Part shown: positions 1-11,316 of the stretch, in pieces
Numbering within the stretch: the first letter of the stretch is position 1
Layout: the number at the start of each line of letters is the position of its first letter
DNA from: Raphanus sativus
Lineage: Eukaryota > Streptophyta > Magnoliopsida > Brassicales > Brassicaceae
DNA length: 64,000 nucleotides
Reading direction: 5' to 3'
Assembly (NCBI RefSeq): GCF_000801105.2
Contig: NC_079519.1
Coordinates: forward strand, 26,511,288-26,575,287
Notes under the pieces: model-generated
What the model was told of the DNA's origin: nothing
Database searches by the model: none
Seen by the model: the letters and a program-made list of their open reading frames with translations, nothing else
Translations under genes and position numbers: made by a program

Positions 1-1440
1 AATAATAAGAAGAATTATCTGAAACCTAATATATATTAAAATATAAAATATGATATAAACACATATATAGTGTGATTTTGGATTCGAGCTCTCACGTTAA
101 AAGTTAGAGTGGTTAATATCGTTTATACCCTTAATAAATAAAATATATAAATTAACTCCAAAATAAAAACGAATTAAAATGATTAAAAATAATAATAACA
201 ATAATAAGAAGAATTATCTGAAACCTAATATATATTAAAATATAAAATATGATATAAACACATATATAGTGTGTTGTTATCTGAAATTATCTTTTAATAA
301 TAAATTAAACTAAAATAAAACAACACATAACTAAAGATTAATCAAGAAAAATTATCAGTTTTATATAACTGAAAAGAGAACATTTAGTTTATAATACTAT
401 ATTCAAAGCGATTTTCTTTCTCTCACGTTAAAAGTTATAGCGTTTAAAATTTTCATTATTCTTAATACATAATTAAATTAGATTTGTTAATATAGAATTA
501 CTCACAAATTTAAAACGAATTTCATTAATTTGATTCTCATCATTATCTACAAAATTATATATTATGTGATCCAATAATATTTACATCAAAATATTTTTAA
601 AATAAATATAAATCCATGTATATAGTTTTGTGAATATATGAATATTTTCAAGTTGTTTACATAATAAATATTTTTATTAAAATAAACTTTATTGTATATA
701 AAATTAATATTTAATTAATTATTAAATATATCAAAGGCATGAAAATAATTTATTTTAATAATTTTGGATTCGAGCTCTCACGTTAAAAGTTAGAGTGGTT
801 AATATCGTTTATACCCTTAATGAATAAAATATATAAATTAACTCCAAAATAAAAACGAATTAAAATGATTAAAAATAATAATAACAATAATAAGAAGAAT
901 TATCTGAAACCTAATATATATTAAAAAATAAAATATGATATAAACACATATATTGTGTTGTTATCTGAAACTATCTTTTAATAATAAATTAAACTAAAAT
1001 AAAACAACACATAACTAAAGATTAATCAAGAAAAATTATCAATTTTATATAACTGAAAAGAGAACATTTAGTTTATAATACTATATTCAAAGCGATTTTC
1101 TTTCTCTCACGTTAAAAGTTATAGCGTTTAAAATTTTCATTATTCTTAATACATAATTAAATTAGATTTGTTAATATAGAATTACTCACAAATTTAAAAC
1201 GAATTTCATTAATTTGATTCTCATCATTATCTACAAATTATATATTATGTGATCCAATAATATTTACATCAAAATATTTTAAAATAAATATAAATCCTTG
1301 TATATATTTTTATGAATATATGAATATTTTCAAGTTGTTTACATAATAATTTTTTTATTAAAATAAACTTTATTGTATATAAAATTAATATTTAATTAAT
1401 TATTAAATATATCAAAGGCATGAAAATAATTTATTTTAAT
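1..1440. repeat. ~690-bp AT-rich tandem duplication
   Basis: Two near-identical units lie head to tail. One starts near 75 with 'attttggattcgagctctca' and the next near 763 with the same string, ending near 1440. A third partial piece at 1-74 repeats the segment at about 199-273. The copies differ by scattered substitutions and 1-2 nt indels. No coding potential is seen. The second unit runs up to the Helitron 3' end at 1490-1516, so the array may be internal Helitron sequence. Confidence 0.85.
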
Positions 1441-1489
1441 GTTTCTCGAATTTATAATATATTTATTTAGTAATTTGTAAAATTATTAA

Positions 1490-1516
1490 GCCCGCAACTG
1501 CGGGCAAAACACCTAG
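1490..1516 (+). mobile_element. Helitron 3' terminus
   Basis: A 7-bp stem (gcccgca at 1490-1496, tgcgggc at 1499-1505) is followed eight bases later by CTAG at 1513-1516 and then T. This is the classic Helitron 3' end (hairpin, short spacer, CTRR, insertion before T). The 5' end was not identified and may lie outside the window. Confidence 0.75.
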
Positions 1517-1822
1517 TTATTTCCAAATGGTAATGCATCCGCGATAAAGTTGGCTAGAAGATTAGGTAGATAACTATCATTCAATTATTTCTTTAATGAA
1601 TTATTTTTTAAAAAGTATCATCAGATTTGTGTGGGGTTTTATTGAACCAACCAGTATTAGATTGTATGTTAATGATGTGTTTTTGAGGTTTTATTGGGGT
1701 TTATCATGTTTTCACCTATTGGGGTTTAACTAAACTCAGATCAGATTATATACGGTCACCGAATTTATCAGATCGACCAAGTGCCTGGATCAGATACAAA
1801 AATGCTATTAAAATACTATAAA

Positions 1823-3074
1823 CTAGGTGTTTTCCAGCACCATGTGCAGAAATAAAAGTTTTAAAATTTAAATTTATTTTAAAATACAAAATTTGTTAAT
1901 TTTTGATTTTGTTAATTTTTGATTTTATTATTTGCTTACAATATGTAATCTTAATTTAATAATATGTAAAAACTTTAAGATTAATTTTTTATTAAATGTA
2001 TTTTAGTAATATATATGTATATATTTAAATTAAAATTTTGAAATATTATTTAATTTATATCTTTTTGTTTAAATATATTAAATCAAATTTTTTAAATGTA
2101 AGAGAAAATTTTGTTAAATGTATAATTATCAAAACATAAAACTAAATAATTTTCTAAAATTTATGGATATTAAAAATAAACTAATAGCATTGAGATTAAA
2201 AATTACATTTAAAACTGTATAATTTTGAAGAATTGTTTTACTAATAATAATTATAAAATAGAATTAAATTTTGAAAATTCCAAAATAATATTATATTTCT
2301 ATTGATAACATTATATTATTTATTGCTATATTAATGATGATCTATGAGTTATTACCATATTTTAAAAACTTACTAAATATACAAATCAACAATAATTGTA
2401 AATGTCCATGTCGTTATTTAAAGAAAATTATTCTTCTTTTAAATGCATAGTATTTAGAAGAACTGTTTTTGTAATAAAAATTCTATACTTATAAAAATAT
2501 AGCTAAATAACATTTCAAAATTTTAATTATTATTATTTTTCAATTTAATTTATTAACATTATATTATTTATTGCTATATTAATGATGTTCTATGAGTTAT
2601 TACCATATTTTAAAAACTTACTAAAAATACAAATCAACAATAATTGTAAATGTCTATATCGTTATTTAAAGAATTTTTTTTTAAATGCATAGTATTTAGA
2701 AGAACTGTTTTTGTAATAAAAATTATATACTTATAAAAATGTAGCTAAATAATATTTCAAAAATTTTAATTATTATTATTTTCAATTTAATTTATTATTT
2801 ATTGTTATAATAATTATGATATATAAGTTATTATCATATTTTAAAAACTTACCTTAAATATAAATCAATATTAAATGTAAATATGTCATAATGATTTATA
2901 AGTTATTACCATATTTTAAAAAAATTATCTTAAATATAAATCAATACTAAATGTAAATATCCATGTTATAATTTACTTCAAGCCATGTCATCAATATTAG
3001 TGTGCCATGTCATCATTTTTCTTTCAAAATTAATATGATGATGACACATGTCAAAATCACTTCTCAAATATAGA
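1823..3074 (-). mobile_element. Non-autonomous Helitron with internal repeats
   Basis: The minus-strand 3' end is CTAG at 1823-1826 with a decayed hairpin (gcac/gtgc, 1837-1847). The 5' end is GA at 3073-3074 (TC on the minus strand), after 'cacttctcaaatata'. Inside are about two and a half copies of a ~240-bp unit, starting near 2310, 2552 and 2787. No ORF of note. The right flank is C rather than the expected T, so the right boundary is less sure. Confidence 0.5.
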
Positions 3075-4235
3075 CTAGGGGATTTTTATAAATGCACATA
3101 AAATAAAAAACGATTTTGTAACATAAGAGTGTACATAAAACATTTCAAATAAACTAATTGATAAGCTATATAATTTTAAACAAAAAAGTATTTTCTTCTT
3201 CAATATAATATGAATTTGTAATTTAATAATGTATATCAAAACCAAACAATAATTCATATCAAACATTGTTCTTAGCCAAAAAATTTGCCCTTTTTAAGGC
3301 GTTGATCAAAACTGATTTTTTTAGGCGTTCATAGTGTGTATCTAAACCTAAATTGATAATTTATTTAAAAAACTCTTTAATAATATTTAAAATCAGTTTC
3401 CTAAAAAAGCTCTATCCCAGACCCGGACTTGAGAAGAAGATGTGTGGAAGTATGAGTTTTCCACCCTCATAAACTCATTTCAGACTTCTTCTTTTTTTGC
3501 TAAAGTATCTTTTGTTTAGTGATATCTGTACACTATATATTAATATTTCATGTTCCAAGTTCAGATCACATATCAGACCGACACTGACTATCCCCCCAAT
3601 ATACACGAACCAAACACCATTGAATTTGTTCTAAACAGAAAACAAAAATGGTATATAAAAGATGTATCATAATAACTCTTTCTCTCTAAAAAAGCTTACT
3701 TTTGAACGAAGCAATCACGAGAAACCTTTGAAAATCTCTTACTTTGGGTCCCTTCCTTATTCACTTGATTTCTTATGTAACTTGTAAAACTCAACTTGTA
3801 TCCAAAACTTTCTGGTGCTTTTCCCTCTTCTCGTGTCCTCATCTTTTTCCCAGGAAAATTTTCTTCCCCTTTGTTAATTTTCCCGGAGAGTTTCATTGTT
3901 CTGCTAAGAAAAAGACAAAGATGAAACCCATTTGTTTCCTTCTCTGTTTCTGTTTCATTCCTGTAAGAGTATCTTCCTTGTGACAAAATCTTTCTTAGTT
4001 TTAACATATCTGAAATTTTATATTCCCTGATTCTGTTTTGTCTTCCCGAGAAAATTAATGAAACCGCGGCTATATTCTCGGGAGATCCTACAGAACCCAT
4101 GTTTCTGAATCAGTTCATGCACTTCCTGAAATCTATTCACACTTTCAGAAGGAAAACCCTAGTTCAATAAACCCTAGATCCTCTGCTTTCACAAACCCTA
4201 CCTTGTGATCCAAGCTAACTCTCTTTGGATTCACC
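3075..4235 (+). other. HT1 upstream region and probable 5' leader
   Basis: AT-rich to about 3650, then a pyrimidine-rich, transcript-like stretch up to the HT1 ATG. The open frames on both strands here lack recognisable protein features and look like leader sequence or chance. A second 'ctag' at 3075 follows the Helitron 5' end but has no GC hairpin. No convincing TATA box was picked. Confidence 0.4.
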
Positions 4236-5975
4236 ATGTCTGGTTCATGTTTCAACCCGTTTCGTCTCAGGCGGTCTCTGAGATCCAAATTTCTTCCAGA
4301 GTCTTCCTTCCCCGCCTCCTTATCCGCAAACCCATCTTCCTCCAAAACCAACCGGTATGCAGAAAGCGAGACGATGGAGAAGAAGAGATTCGACAGCATG
4401 GAATCTTGGTCTATGATCCTAGAGTCCGAGAACGTGGAGACATGGGAAGCGTCTAAAGGGGAAAGAGAGGAATGGACCGCTGATCTTTCGCAGCTCTTTA
4501 TTGGGAACAAGTTTGCTTCGGGAGCGCACAGCAGGATTTACAGAGGGATCTACAAACAGAGAGCGGTCGCCGTGAAGATGGTGAGGATCCCAACACACAA
4601 GAAAGAGACAAGGGCTAAACTCGAACAGCAGTTTAAGTCCGAGGTTGCTCTGCTTTCTCGTCTCTTTCACCCTAACATCGTCCAGGTCTGATTTTCTCTT
4701 TTTGCTTATCAAAGTTTAAAACCTTTTTCCATTATCAAGAAAATCTTGGTGAAAAAAAATTTGGTGGGAGAAAAAAACATAACACACAGATCTTATCTTT
4801 AGACCCATTGGTTTTAGATTATGAGGTATAAATTTAATAATTAATTATTAATAACACAAAACCTATTCTTTCATAGTTTTTTAACATCAAAAAACTATTT
4901 TATTGCTATCTAGACCAGAATAAACTAATAAACAAAAAATAAGTATATATGGAGGATCTTAAATTCTGAAAATCTTCTCTTTATATTGCTATCTCCTTAA
5001 GTTCTGTGGAAAAAACTATTCTTTCTAGCAAGGAACAACATAGCATGTATATATATCAAATAGAGAACAACATCATACAAAGGCACATTTTAATATATTG
5101 CATCCATACGATCATAGGCCTTAATCGTTTCGAATACTAATTATATCTTTATTTTGATATATAGTTTATTGCGGCTTGCAAGAAACCGCCGGTTTACTGC
5201 ATAATAACTGAGTACATGTCACAAGGTAATCTCCGAATGTACCTCAACAAGAAGGAACCTTACTCGCTCTCGATTGAGACCGTACTAAGGCTAGCTTTAG
5301 ACATCTCAAGAGGAATGGAGTATCTTCACTCGCAGGGTGTTATCCACAGAGACCTAAAGTCCAACAATTTACTTTTGAATGATGAAATGAGAGTTAAGGT
5401 TGCAGATTTTGGGACTTCTTGTCTTGAGACACAATGCAGAGAAGCCAAGGGTAATATGGGAACTTATCGATGGATGGCTCCAGAGATGATCAAGGAGAAA
5501 CCTTATACTAGAAAAGTCGATGTTTATAGCTTCGGTATCGTTCTATGGGAACTCACAACTGCCTTGCTTCCATTCCAAGGCATGACTCCCGTGCAAGCCG
5601 CGTTTGCAGTCGCTGAAAAGGTGAAAAAAGCGTTTGTCTTTAACACTGAGATTGTGTTCGTTTGGGACGCAAGTCATTAATATTTTCTCTTTTAAAACTG
5701 AGCAGAACGAGAGACCGCCATTACCGGCTAGCTGTCAGCCTGCGCTAGCTCACCTGATCAAGAGGTGCTGGTCGGAGAACCCTTCAAAGCGACCGGACTT
5801 CTCAAACATTGTGGCGGTGCTAGAGAAGTACGACGAATGTGTCAAAGAAGGACTGCCTTTGACGTCACATGCAAGCCTGACGAAGACCAAAAACGCGATT
5901 CTTGATCGACTTAAAGGCTGCGTCTCAGCCATCAGCTCACCATCTTCCTCTTCTTCTGTTCCTGTAAATGCCTAG
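4236..5975 (+). CDS. HT1: HT1-like Raf-family (MAPKKK) protein kinase
   Basis: Serine/threonine kinase that, in Arabidopsis, represses CO2-induced stomatal closure in guard cells (HIGH LEAF TEMPERATURE 1). Exons 4236-4685, 5165-5620 and 5706-5975 join in phase (150, 152 and 89 codons plus stop) to 391 aa, one residue longer than Arabidopsis HT1 as I recall it. All introns are GT-AG. Visible motifs: glycine-rich loop near 90-104, VAVK with catalytic Lys114, HRDLKSNN at 211-218, DFG at 231-233, APE at 255-257, WELTT at 278-282. The N-terminal extension MSGSCFNPFRLR is the HT1 signature. Arg103 corresponds to the residue altered in the dominant Arabidopsis ht1-8D allele and is wild-type here. 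The gene looks intact. It stands alone, with repeats on both sides. Confidence 0.95.
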
Positions 5976-7916
5976 TAATTTCAAAGTTATTTAATTACCA
6001 TAACACTCGCTCTCATTGTAAAGATTACTATTCTTCTTCTTTTTCTTTCACTTATCTGATTGTATTTCGCATCTACACGATGTTATATGGTTTACATAAT
6101 CACACGTAATTAATTAGGCTGATTAATTTGTATAATACAGAATATAATGAAACGTATATATTGATCACTGGTCTCTCATTTCGAAAGAAAGTGAGCTGGA
6201 ATAAGAAGTGCGTAATCTAAAACGTATTGAAATTAAAATAAACGTCTCAAAGAGATGCGTAATTGCGTATGCATAGTTTAGCTATTTAGACTTCTTTTAA
6301 TTTATATTTTAGATTACATGTTATTGTACAAGTGCAAGATTGGTTGAAGATTCATAGTACTTTTGCCCTCTCCTGTTTCCTATTTGAGCTCGGTCTGGAA
6401 ACAAACAAGTGGTTATATTAAACCTGTGACATCATCCTATATATGTGCTTGTCGAGACAAATGGGCTTCGAACATTTTGAGGTTTATTTTTTCAACATGA
6501 GGTCTTCTCGTGCCTTAGTGTTAGGGCTGAGTGTTCGGGTACCAATTCGGGTTTCGGTTCAGTCTATTCGAGTTTTGGGTTTTCGGGGTCAAAGATTTCA
6601 GCCCCATTCGGATATTTCTAAATTTCGGTTCGGGTTCGGTTCAGATCTTTGCGGGTTCGGTTCGGGTTCGGATAATCCATTTAAAATGTTTTTAAATTTT
6701 CAAAATTCATTATATACTTATTAATATTTCTTAAACAAATAAAATTTATAGAGATTTTTAGCTAAATATTAATTTTGGGGGGTTATTTTAGCAAAGTTTA
6801 AATGATTATTTTCATAGAATTAGAGTTAATATTGTATCAATTATAAAAATATTAAGTATGATGTAAGTATGATATATATAGAACATTCTAAGATACAACT
6901 ATTGTAATTTCCACTAGAAGTAACATACCTTTTATTTAGAAACCTTCAAAAAATATTTTAAATTTTTTATTAAATTTTATAATATAAATTTGTAAGTCAA
7001 AATAAATGATTATAAATCTTTGTTATGGTTTATAAGTTTTAGTATATGATTTTAAGTTTTTTATAAATTATTTATGGGGTGGTATGAATTCACACATAAC
7101 TGGTGATGATTTATTTATAGATACGAAGATTCTTTAAAAATCAAGATCTGTGAAGTTCAAAAGTCTATTGAAGTGTTTGAGTTTTGAAAAAAAATTGAAA
7201 TATTGTTATGAAAACATATAAATTACTTATCGTATATTATTAACCATTTTGGTATTAATCACCACAATTCAAAGAAGTTTTTCGAAGATAAAATTGATAA
7301 AAAATAATTTGTGTTCTACCACGTCACGAAAGATTTTAAAATAGACTTGCTATGTTCTCTATTGAAGAAACTGTGATTGAAAGAATTAACTATATATATA
7401 TATATATATATTTATTTATTTATATATGGATGATTTTACGGAAAAGATGTAAAAAATTATATTTCAACAATAAAATTTTTTATAAACTGTTTTTGAAATT
7501 TGATTTTTTTGCTGTTTGATATTATTTTGTGATCTTGATAAAATATGTATAGAGAAATAAATTTTAAATTTGGCTTAGGACATTATAAACCATTAGACCG
7601 GCACTGATGTACACCCATGTTTCTCGTTCAAACCCACAGTGATTATGAAACATTCTGTAAACACATCTAGACTAAGGATGTTGACTTGAACTTGAAGAAA
7701 GCTTGAGTCACAAGTTATTATAATCATATCAAATTGTTATTTTCAAAAGGATTAGGATTAGATATACTCTCTCCGTTTTTTTTTAAATTTTTTGTAGATT
7801 AAAATTTCGTTTCAACATAAGTATTATTTTATAATTTCAATGCAAACTTTATTAACAAGATTTTCTATTTATTTTTCTATTGATTAAAATAATGTTAGAT
7901 TTATAGTTAATCTGTA
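5976..7916. other. HT1 3' flank and gene-free AT-rich DNA
   Basis: The first ~150 bases are probably 3' UTR. After that the sequence is AT-rich with a (TA)n run near 7390-7412. No coding frame of note apart from the dispersed repeat at 6520-6725. Nothing else recognised. Confidence 0.5.
6520..6725 (+). repeat. Dispersed 'ttcgggttcgg' repeat, copy 1
   Basis: A stretch rich in ttcgggttcgg/ggtttcggttc, beginning 'ggctgagtgttcgggtacc'. A diverged second copy in the same orientation lies at 63718-63905. Related inverted sequence (aaccgaa, ccaaaccc motifs) lies inside the Helitron at about 34670-35270, and another relative near 18290-18450. The open frame across it is a by-product of the repeat's composition. 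Confidence 0.6.
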
Positions 7917-7927
7917 TGCATAAATCT

Positions 7928-8321
7928 TTTTTTTAACACTGAAGTTATCATTAAGCAAAGGGTTAAAAAACCCCAAAGAGTTGATAGCTGGAAGCATCAC
8001 TTCAGATAGCCGGGTTCAATCCTATGTTGCTACTGGTGGTCCCTCTTGGCTCTTTCACATTTTAGCTCTGGAGTCGGCGATGGCTCCTGTTTAGATGCTT
8101 CCTCTGGCTCCCTCCGTTAAGGAATGCGATCTGTAATACTACCTATTGGTAGTTCTTCTCTTTCTTCTTTCCTGTTTTTCTGTTTTCTGTCTTTCTTCCT
8201 TTTCCTCTGTTTTTTTTCTTTTTTTCTCTTTGCTTATTGGCTTTCCATTTAGATGGGTGTACGTTTGAGGCTTTGTCCTCTTTGGGGTTTTTTAACCCTT
8301 TGCTTAATGATAACTTCAGTG
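7928..8321. mobile_element. Fold-back LINE-like retroinsertion with 11-bp TSD
   Basis: The two ends are perfect 44-bp inverted repeats (7937-7980 and 8278-8321). The element is flanked by an 11-bp direct repeat TGCATAAATCT (7917-7927 and 8322-8332). A run of eight T's at 7927-7934 lies next to the left repeat, i.e. a poly-A tail on the minus strand. The interior is GC-richer than its surroundings and pyrimidine-rich. The end 'ggttttttaaccctttgctt' followed by aatga resembles plant LINE 3' UTRs. This looks like a target-primed insertion with inversion at its 5' end. Confidence 0.7.
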
Positions 8322-8517
8322 TGCATAAATCTAGAACAACAATTAAAATGAAATGGAATGAATAATATTTAGGAGTTATTTAAATATGTATGTCCTAATG
8401 AGATTATGAGTTATCTATCTTTAAGAAGATGTCAAGTGGTAACATAGCTTACGAGTTTAAGAATTGATTAGTGAAAAAGCTTTAGTTTTGAGTTATTTTC
8501 TAAAGCAATAAGAAAAA

Positions 8518-9429
8518 CTAGATTTTCGACCCGCTCGACCGAGCGGGTGTCAAATTTTTTTTTTTTATACTAAATGTTATACATGATTTGCAATGAGTAT
8601 AATGTTTAATTTTAATTGTTTCTTGGTTAACTTTTTAAATACTATTGTTATACTAAATATTATGAATATACTGAATATATGGATTTAAATTTGTTTGGCA
8701 AAATTTAAAAAAAAAGTAGAGATCTTTTGAAAATTTTAATTAGCTAAAATAGCTAGCAACATGAACTAAATTTGTAATAAATATTTATTTGTATAAGTGA
8801 TAATACATTTTTAAAATTTCTCTGATTAAATAATTTTTAATATGACATTTCATGTAATAAAAGAGCTAATATAAAGTTTTTTTTTATAGCTGATGATCAA
8901 TAATGTCAAAATTTTATTTAAAAAATATAAAACCATTTCTCTAAAAAAGTATGTACGATTTTACGTAACAATTGTTCTTGTTGACTTAGTTTTTTTTTCG
9001 TGTGTATTTGTCATGATGTACTTAATCTTACACATATAAAAGGTTTGGTAGTGCTTTTGTGTTGTAAGTTAGAAAATGTATTTATAGTGGACTTTTGATT
9101 GTGGATTGTTGGGATGCTTTGACATTAAACTTTCTGTGTATTTTATGCAGAGATTGTGGTGGCTAGAAAAAATTAAACCGAATTTTGGTCCGGTTTGAAG
9201 TTTAGAGACTTGATTATTTAATTATAATATGTTTATAAAGTTGGGCTTGTAAGGCCTGTTTAGTAAGACAATGTGAAGGCCTCATAATTGTTTAAGTCAA
9301 GTGCTTTATTCTCGACATCAAAAGATTGTAATCAAAACTACTGTGTTTTAAAATGAATGGCATAAGTATGTAATTTTTGTGGAAAAATCTAGGCTAATAC
9401 AAAATGTACTTCAGCCTTAATAATTTAGA
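8518..9429 (-). mobile_element. Complete 912-bp non-autonomous Helitron
   Basis: Minus-strand 3' end: CTAG at 8518-8521 with hairpin cccgctc/gagcggg (8530-8536, 8541-8547, loop gacc). Minus-strand 5' end: TC at 9429-9428, after the family motif gtacttcag and taatttaga. Flanked by A at 8517 and T at 9430, the expected A/T target. No coding content. Confidence 0.8.
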
Positions 9430-9469
9430 TGTTCTTAGCCTTTTTTTTTGTAATTTTGATTCTATTCAA

Positions 9470-9960
9470 TAATTAGTATCAGAGCTTCAGGAAGACAAAC
9501 GGTATTGTTGCAGAAACAGGACGACCAAAAGATGGTGGAATACCTTCGTCAATCCAATGCCCTACGCTTAACTCGACGAACTATACAGTGTGAATCATAA
9601 GGATAAAGATCACACTTAGAGTTCACAAAGTTTGGGAAGCCATAGAAATATACTCGATGGATGGTGACAAAAACGACATGGCCACAACTCTATTGTTTTA
9701 ATCCATACCCGAAACACTTATCTTACAAATCGAAGAGTTGGATAAGGTAAAGAAGATATTGAAAGCCATTAAAGCTATAAATGTGGGAGCAAAGAAACTT
9801 AAAGAAGCGAGACTCCAAATGTTAATGACCTAGTTTGATCGCCTCAAGTTAAAAGGAATCTGAGAGCATTGATGATTTCAGCGGAAAACTATCTGAAATA
9901 TCATCAGAAGATCTTGTTCAAAATAACAGGAAACACTTTTAATCGATATATGTGCAATAT
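9470..9960 (+). pseudogene. Copia gag remnant
   Basis: A primer-binding-like 'tagtatcagagctt' at about 9474 is followed by a decayed Copia gag (UBN2-type) reading frame. Recognisable pieces after frame repair by eye are FPSSIQCPTLNSTNY, VHKVWEAIE, KNDMATTLLF, EARLQMLM and IDDFSGKLSEISS. Stops and frameshifts interrupt it. No protease, integrase or RT follows and no LTR pair was found. It is unrelated in sequence to the intact Copia at 51551. Confidence 0.65.
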
Positions 9961-10164
9961 TTACATTTCCGTAGACGTGTGTATCGTCAAACATTGCTAT
10001 CACCTTTTGATGAAATGAACAGTGGTGTGTGATTAGTGATTACAGTGATGATATATAAATTATTTTTGTAATCAATATATCACCAAGATATTAGGTAAGA
10101 ATTACAATATCATCACTGTTTTTTTTTTGCTGAAATATTAGTTTTATATAGAAAATTTTACATA

Positions 10165-10560
10165 ACTCCTTTTTTTTCTGATCAACTGGTTACTTTCATT
10201 AAAACTAAATCAAAAGGTTTATGGCCTCAGACCCAAATAAAGATTTAGCTAAAGAGTCCGCTGAGCCGTTGCAGGCCCTTGGAATGAAAATGAAACAGCA
10301 AGAATCGAAAGGGGAGGAAGGGAGAAAGCCAGCGAGTCGATGTCCGATAAAATTCCATAGAGTTCTGTCGATCTTCTTCTCGTGGTAATCGCTCTGACGA
10401 ACACTTGAGAATCTGTGCGAATACAGATGTTTGTGTATTGGAGGGAGGAGGCGTGGAGCAGTGCTTTCTGAATAGCTAGGGCTTCAGCCATGCAAGCGGA
10501 TGAGACGTTTGATTGGGGCTTTGAGGCTCTGTGGAGTTCCTAGTAGAGAGCTACATACAT
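10165..10560 (-). pseudogene. LINE 3' end with RNase H-like domain fragment
   Basis: The minus-strand frame from 10491 to 10249 reads MAEALAIQKALLHASSL, then ICIRTDSQVFVRAI, RRRSTELYGILSDID. This is the end of the RNase H-like (RVT_3) domain found at the C-terminus of plant LINE ORF2. Beyond it on the minus strand comes a short 3' UTR and a run of A's (T run at about 10170-10177 on +). Only the last domain remains, so it is a 5'-truncated copy. Confidence 0.7.
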
Positions 10561-10623
10561 TTGATAACTCCTATCCTACACTGTCTGACGCTTACAGGCT
10601 TACTAGTAGAGAGCTACATACAT
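10540..10623. repeat. 22-bp direct repeat flanking 40 bp
   Basis: The string tagtagagagctacatacat (plus tt) occurs at about 10540-10561 and again at about 10602-10623, the second copy running into a T stretch. It could be a target-site duplication around a tiny insertion or a local slippage duplication. No element was recognised. Confidence 0.5.
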
Positions 10624-11030
10624 TTTTTTTTTTTTTGGCCATGTAAATATATATATATATCTTTTCCCGTCCTGAAAAATATGCTTTATTAGCTTCTCTT
10701 CAGATCCGGTCCTGGTTAACACCATTGCAAAATATAAGATCCAAAAAGGTATGAAAAATTGAAATTTTTTTCCTATCTTTCTAAAATTACAATAATGATA
10801 TACAAATTCTTATCTAATCTTTATAAGTTTCTAATTTTTACTTTGATTTTAATCCTGATCTATATAGACAACTGGTTGGCAAACTTATTAAATAGCTATT
10901 TACAATCTTAAATGTCTCAAACAAATACAGATTTGAGATCGATCGATCTGCATGATGTTTTCAAATCAAATATATATTTTTAAAAATTATAACAAAGTTC
11001 ACATTTTATCCTTGAGTTCACATTTTATCC

Positions 11031-11316
11031 TTGTTGTTTTCGTATCTCAATAAATTTAGGCACATGAGTTTTTTTTTTAGGTAAGGAAAAAGCTTTAAAG
11101 ATTAAGAGAAACTCCATCAACGGGGTTTAAGAGAGATTCTTTTAATTAAAATAAAAAGAAAAAGATTAAAAACATGTTGTTTTAGTATCTCAATAAATTT
11201 AGGCACATGAGTTTTTTTTTTGAGGTAAGGAAAAAGCTTTAAAGATTAAGAGAAGCTCCATCAACGGGGTATAATAGAGATTCTTATAATTAAAATAAAA
11301 AGAAAAAGATTAAAAA
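11031..11316 (+). repeat. ~143-bp tandem duplication
   Basis: Two copies of a unit containing 'tctcaataaatttaggcaca', an A/T-rich tract and 'ccatcaacggggt' are offset by 143 bases (cacatgag at 11061 and 11204). They differ at a few positions. No coding content. Confidence 0.85.

Noticed and set aside
6443..6724. 93-codon ORF with phenylalanine/glycine/serine pattern
   Set aside because: Composition is imposed by the ttcgggttcgg dispersed repeat; the diverged copy at 63718 does not keep a frame.
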